DNA from: Cyathus striatus
Taxonomy: Eukaryota > Basidiomycota > Agaricomycetes > Agaricales > Nidulariaceae
Length of the DNA stretch: 64,000 bases
Direction of reading: 5' to 3'
Assembly: GCA_025738555.1 (NCBI GenBank)
Contig: JAOVFP010000013.1
Span: 3,224,001 to 3,288,000, forward strand
Part shown: positions 62,145 through 64,000 of the stretch, one piece after another
Numbering within the stretch: the first letter of the stretch is position 1
Layout: each line of letters opens with the position of its first letter
The notes under the pieces: model-generated
Database searches by the model: none
Seen by the model: only the letters and a program-made list of their open reading frames with translations
What the model was told of the DNA's origin: nothing
Made by a program: the position numbers and the translations under genes

Positions 62145-63367
62145 ATGATGGACGTCGATTATCTCTACACCGTCTTCCCGGTTGCCCAACTCCCGTCCCA
62201 CCAAGACCGTGCATGGCATGTCGCCTGGAACCCCACAAAACCACTCATCGCCTCCTGCAGCGCAGATAAATCAGTCCGTCTCTACAGCTATGCTCAACGC
62301 TCAGATACCTCTCCCTCTGCTCCTCCCACATTGCCCTTTACTCTACTCACAACTATACACACTGAGCATGCCAAAACCGTCCGCGCTGTTGCCTGGTCTC
62401 CATCTGGAACTACCCTCGCTACTGCCTCCTTCGACTCCAACATCGCCATATGGGAAGAGGAGGACGGCGAGTGGGAGTGCATGAGCACCCTCGAGGGTCA
62501 CGAGACAGAGTGCAAGAGTGTCGCCTACTCTTCCGACGGCACTTTGCTCGCAAGTTGCAGTAGAGACAAAACTGTCTGGATATGGGAGGGTACGTCTGTG
62601 TGCACCCGTCATTAATGCATTGGCAATGACGCGTTGTCTCAGTCCATCCCGATTCCGACTTTGAGTGCATGTCCGTCTTGATGGAACACACTCAGGATGT
62701 AAAGTGTGTCTCCTGGCATCCCACTGAAGAGGTTATTTTATTACCTGCTGCCAGTATACACCTCTCACTGCCTTGTTCGCAGGTTCTTGCGTCCGCATCG
62801 TATGACGATACCATAAAACTTTACATGGATGATCCCTCGGATGACTGGTTCTGCTTTACGACTCTCACCGGACACACCTCTACCGTCTGGGCTCTTTCAT
62901 GGGATCCCACAGGTCGTTTCCTCGCCTCTGCATCCGATGATAAAACAGTGCGCGTCTGGCAGCGTGTCGCGCAGCACAAGTTCGTTTGTGTTCTAGCACT
63001 TACAGGACATGACCGGGCAGTGTATTCGGTCTCTTGGGGCGTCGGAAAGAGCGGGAAGGTAGGCAGCCTTGGGTGGATCGCGAGTGCTGGTGGAGATGGT
63101 GTTATCCGCGTCTGGGAGTTATCGGTACGGTTGCTTTTTATTGTTGTACTACCCTTGCATACTGAATGCTTTTAGGAGGCAGAGGTGGAAGGTCCATCTG
63201 CGGGTGCCAAACCGCTTGAGCATAATCTCATCGCTCGTCTTCCGATGGCTCACGGGGAGTACGACATCAATACCGTGACTTGGTGTCCAAGGAAGGGACA
63301 TGAAGATCTTCTTGCTACTGCTGGCGACGACGGGTCTGCAAGGATTTGGAGAGTGGTTCCGGCGTAA
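62145..63367 (+). CDS. CIA1: CIAO1/Cia1 WD40 protein of cytosolic Fe-S assembly
   Basis: Seven-bladed WD40 adaptor of the CIA targeting complex, which hands Fe-S clusters to cytosolic and nuclear enzymes. ATG 62145 or 62148 gives [20 protein letters not shown]; an in-frame ATG at 62130 would add five residues. Blades are clear: [110 protein letters not shown].., and [20 protein letters not shown]. About three small introns (near 62591, 62730 and 63125). It ends [11 protein letters not shown] at 63367. No defects. Its 5' and 3' flanks each border one of two related secreted-protein genes. Confidence 0.93.
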
Positions 63368-63497
63368 AAGTTGCAACATCTTGTCTACATAGAATATATT
63401 ATAGCGTACGTATATCAGTATGCATCCCATTGGTCACGTTCATACTGAAATCACAAATCCAATCATTACAACTACTGAAAGAGAGATCTGAGCATTG

Positions 63498-64000
63498 TTA
63501 TTGTGAAACGGACCCGATGTGCACTACGCTAGCCAGAACTGAGGCCACAAGAACCGTGTAAAACCCTATAGAAACCTCCCAACCCGCAGAGGCACCTGAC
63601 GTCGAGCTCGAGCTAGTAGACGTAGCTGGTGCGGAGGAAGAAGAGGCGGAAGACTGAGAAGATTTAACCGTTATAAGGCCAGTTCCGCTAGAACCTCCGG
63701 TAGATGCAGCCGGAGCTCCACCAGAGCCTCCCGAAGAGGCACCTGGGGCGGGAGTAGGATCAGCCAGAGCAGCTGTTGTCCCTAACTGAACTGGAATTTG
63801 ACAACATCGTCAGTAGTGGTAATGGACTCATCACCATTTCCAGCCGAGCACAGAGCAACGGAGGCGGATATGGTACAGACAGCGGCGAAAGAAATGGTTG
63901 TGACACCGCTGTCAAGTGCCGCTCCAACGGAAGCGTAGTCAGAACCTTCAACAAGAGTAGCTTAAAAGTAGAATGAGAAAGGTAATTGTACTGGCCAAAA
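63498..64000 (-). CDS. Second secreted Ser/Thr-rich protein (paralogue), 5' part outside window, frame break near 63793
   Basis: The exon 63960-63498 matches the last exon of the gene at 61198-61941: TLVEGSDYASVGAALDSG, the two-Cys stretch VCTISASVALCSAGNG, a TTDDVVKF/VQLGTT joint, a Ser/Gly/Ala/Pro-rich stalk and a hydrophobic end (YTVLVASVLA) with TAA at 63498. At 63793-63794 the frame breaks: the paralogue reads K-F-P-V-Q-L-G, here the Pro codon lacks one base and the frame as written stops at once (AGT-TAG). The upstream exons with the signal peptide lie beyond 64000. GPI-anchored cell-wall role inferred. Confidence 0.65.

Overview
The window is nuclear DNA of a basidiomycete fungus, most likely of the class Agaricomycetes. 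The evidence is dense protein-coding genes on both strands, very many short introns (about 42-70 nt) with GT..AG ends and some GC..AG ends, pyrimidine-rich leaders just before start codons, and a DUF7330-type protein of a kind known from mushroom-forming fungi. No genus is assigned. I see no rRNA, tRNA, CRISPR array, transposase or virus-like gene, and nothing organised as a secondary-metabolite or defence cluster. Most genes are conserved single-copy housekeeping genes.

Layout. 1-1970 (-): Con7-like C2H2 regulator, cut by the left edge. 1971-6407: a 4.4 kb stretch without a recognisable gene. 6408-9164 (-): ARP8 of the INO80 remodeller. 9482-18073 (-): the TOR kinase. 18625-19602 (+): DUF7330-like protein. 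21003-23255 (+): M20 amidohydrolase. 23525-25788 (-): DnaJ-X chaperone. 26244-27173 (-): Ser/Pro-rich protein. 27598-29857 (+): CCZ1. 30162-31720 (+): five-finger CCCH protein like ZC3H3. 32011-36224 (-): UBP12/USP15-type deubiquitinase. 36340-38945 (+): dihydroxyacetone kinase. 40313-42234 (-): MFS hexose transporter. 42235-46154: gene-poor, with a perfect 45-bp palindrome. 46155-47052 (-): cytochrome c haem lyase. 47733-49381 (+): TIM44. 49691-52039 (+): PIF1 helicase. 54314-56031 (-): an unrecognised coiled-coil gene that shows only after splicing. 56826-58373 (+): DUF676 lipase-like protein. 59012-61024 (+): phosphoglucomutase. 61198-61941 (-) and 63498->64000 (-): two related secreted Ser/Thr-rich proteins on either side of CIAO1 (62145-63367, +).

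How the genes relate. The set touches nutrient signalling and carbon use (TOR, hexose transporter, phosphoglucomutase, dihydroxyacetone kinase), mitochondrial biogenesis (the divergent haem lyase/TIM44 pair, possibly PIF1), vacuolar traffic (CCZ1), chromatin (ARP8), ubiquitin removal and Fe-S assembly (CIAO1). This looks like ordinary genome neighbourhood and not a functional cluster.

Main oddities. (1) Up to seven places in five genes where homology or paralogy shows one base missing, always in the same direction and mostly in short homopolymers. This suggests consensus errors in the assembly more than real decay. (2) Four introns whose reading frames require GC..AG splicing. (3) A phosphoglucomutase whose stop codon appears to be an exon of its own. 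(4) The 45-bp palindrome. (5) The cryptic coiled-coil gene. No clearly new biological system is visible. All exon boundaries were read by eye and are inferences from splice signals, reading frame and family resemblance.
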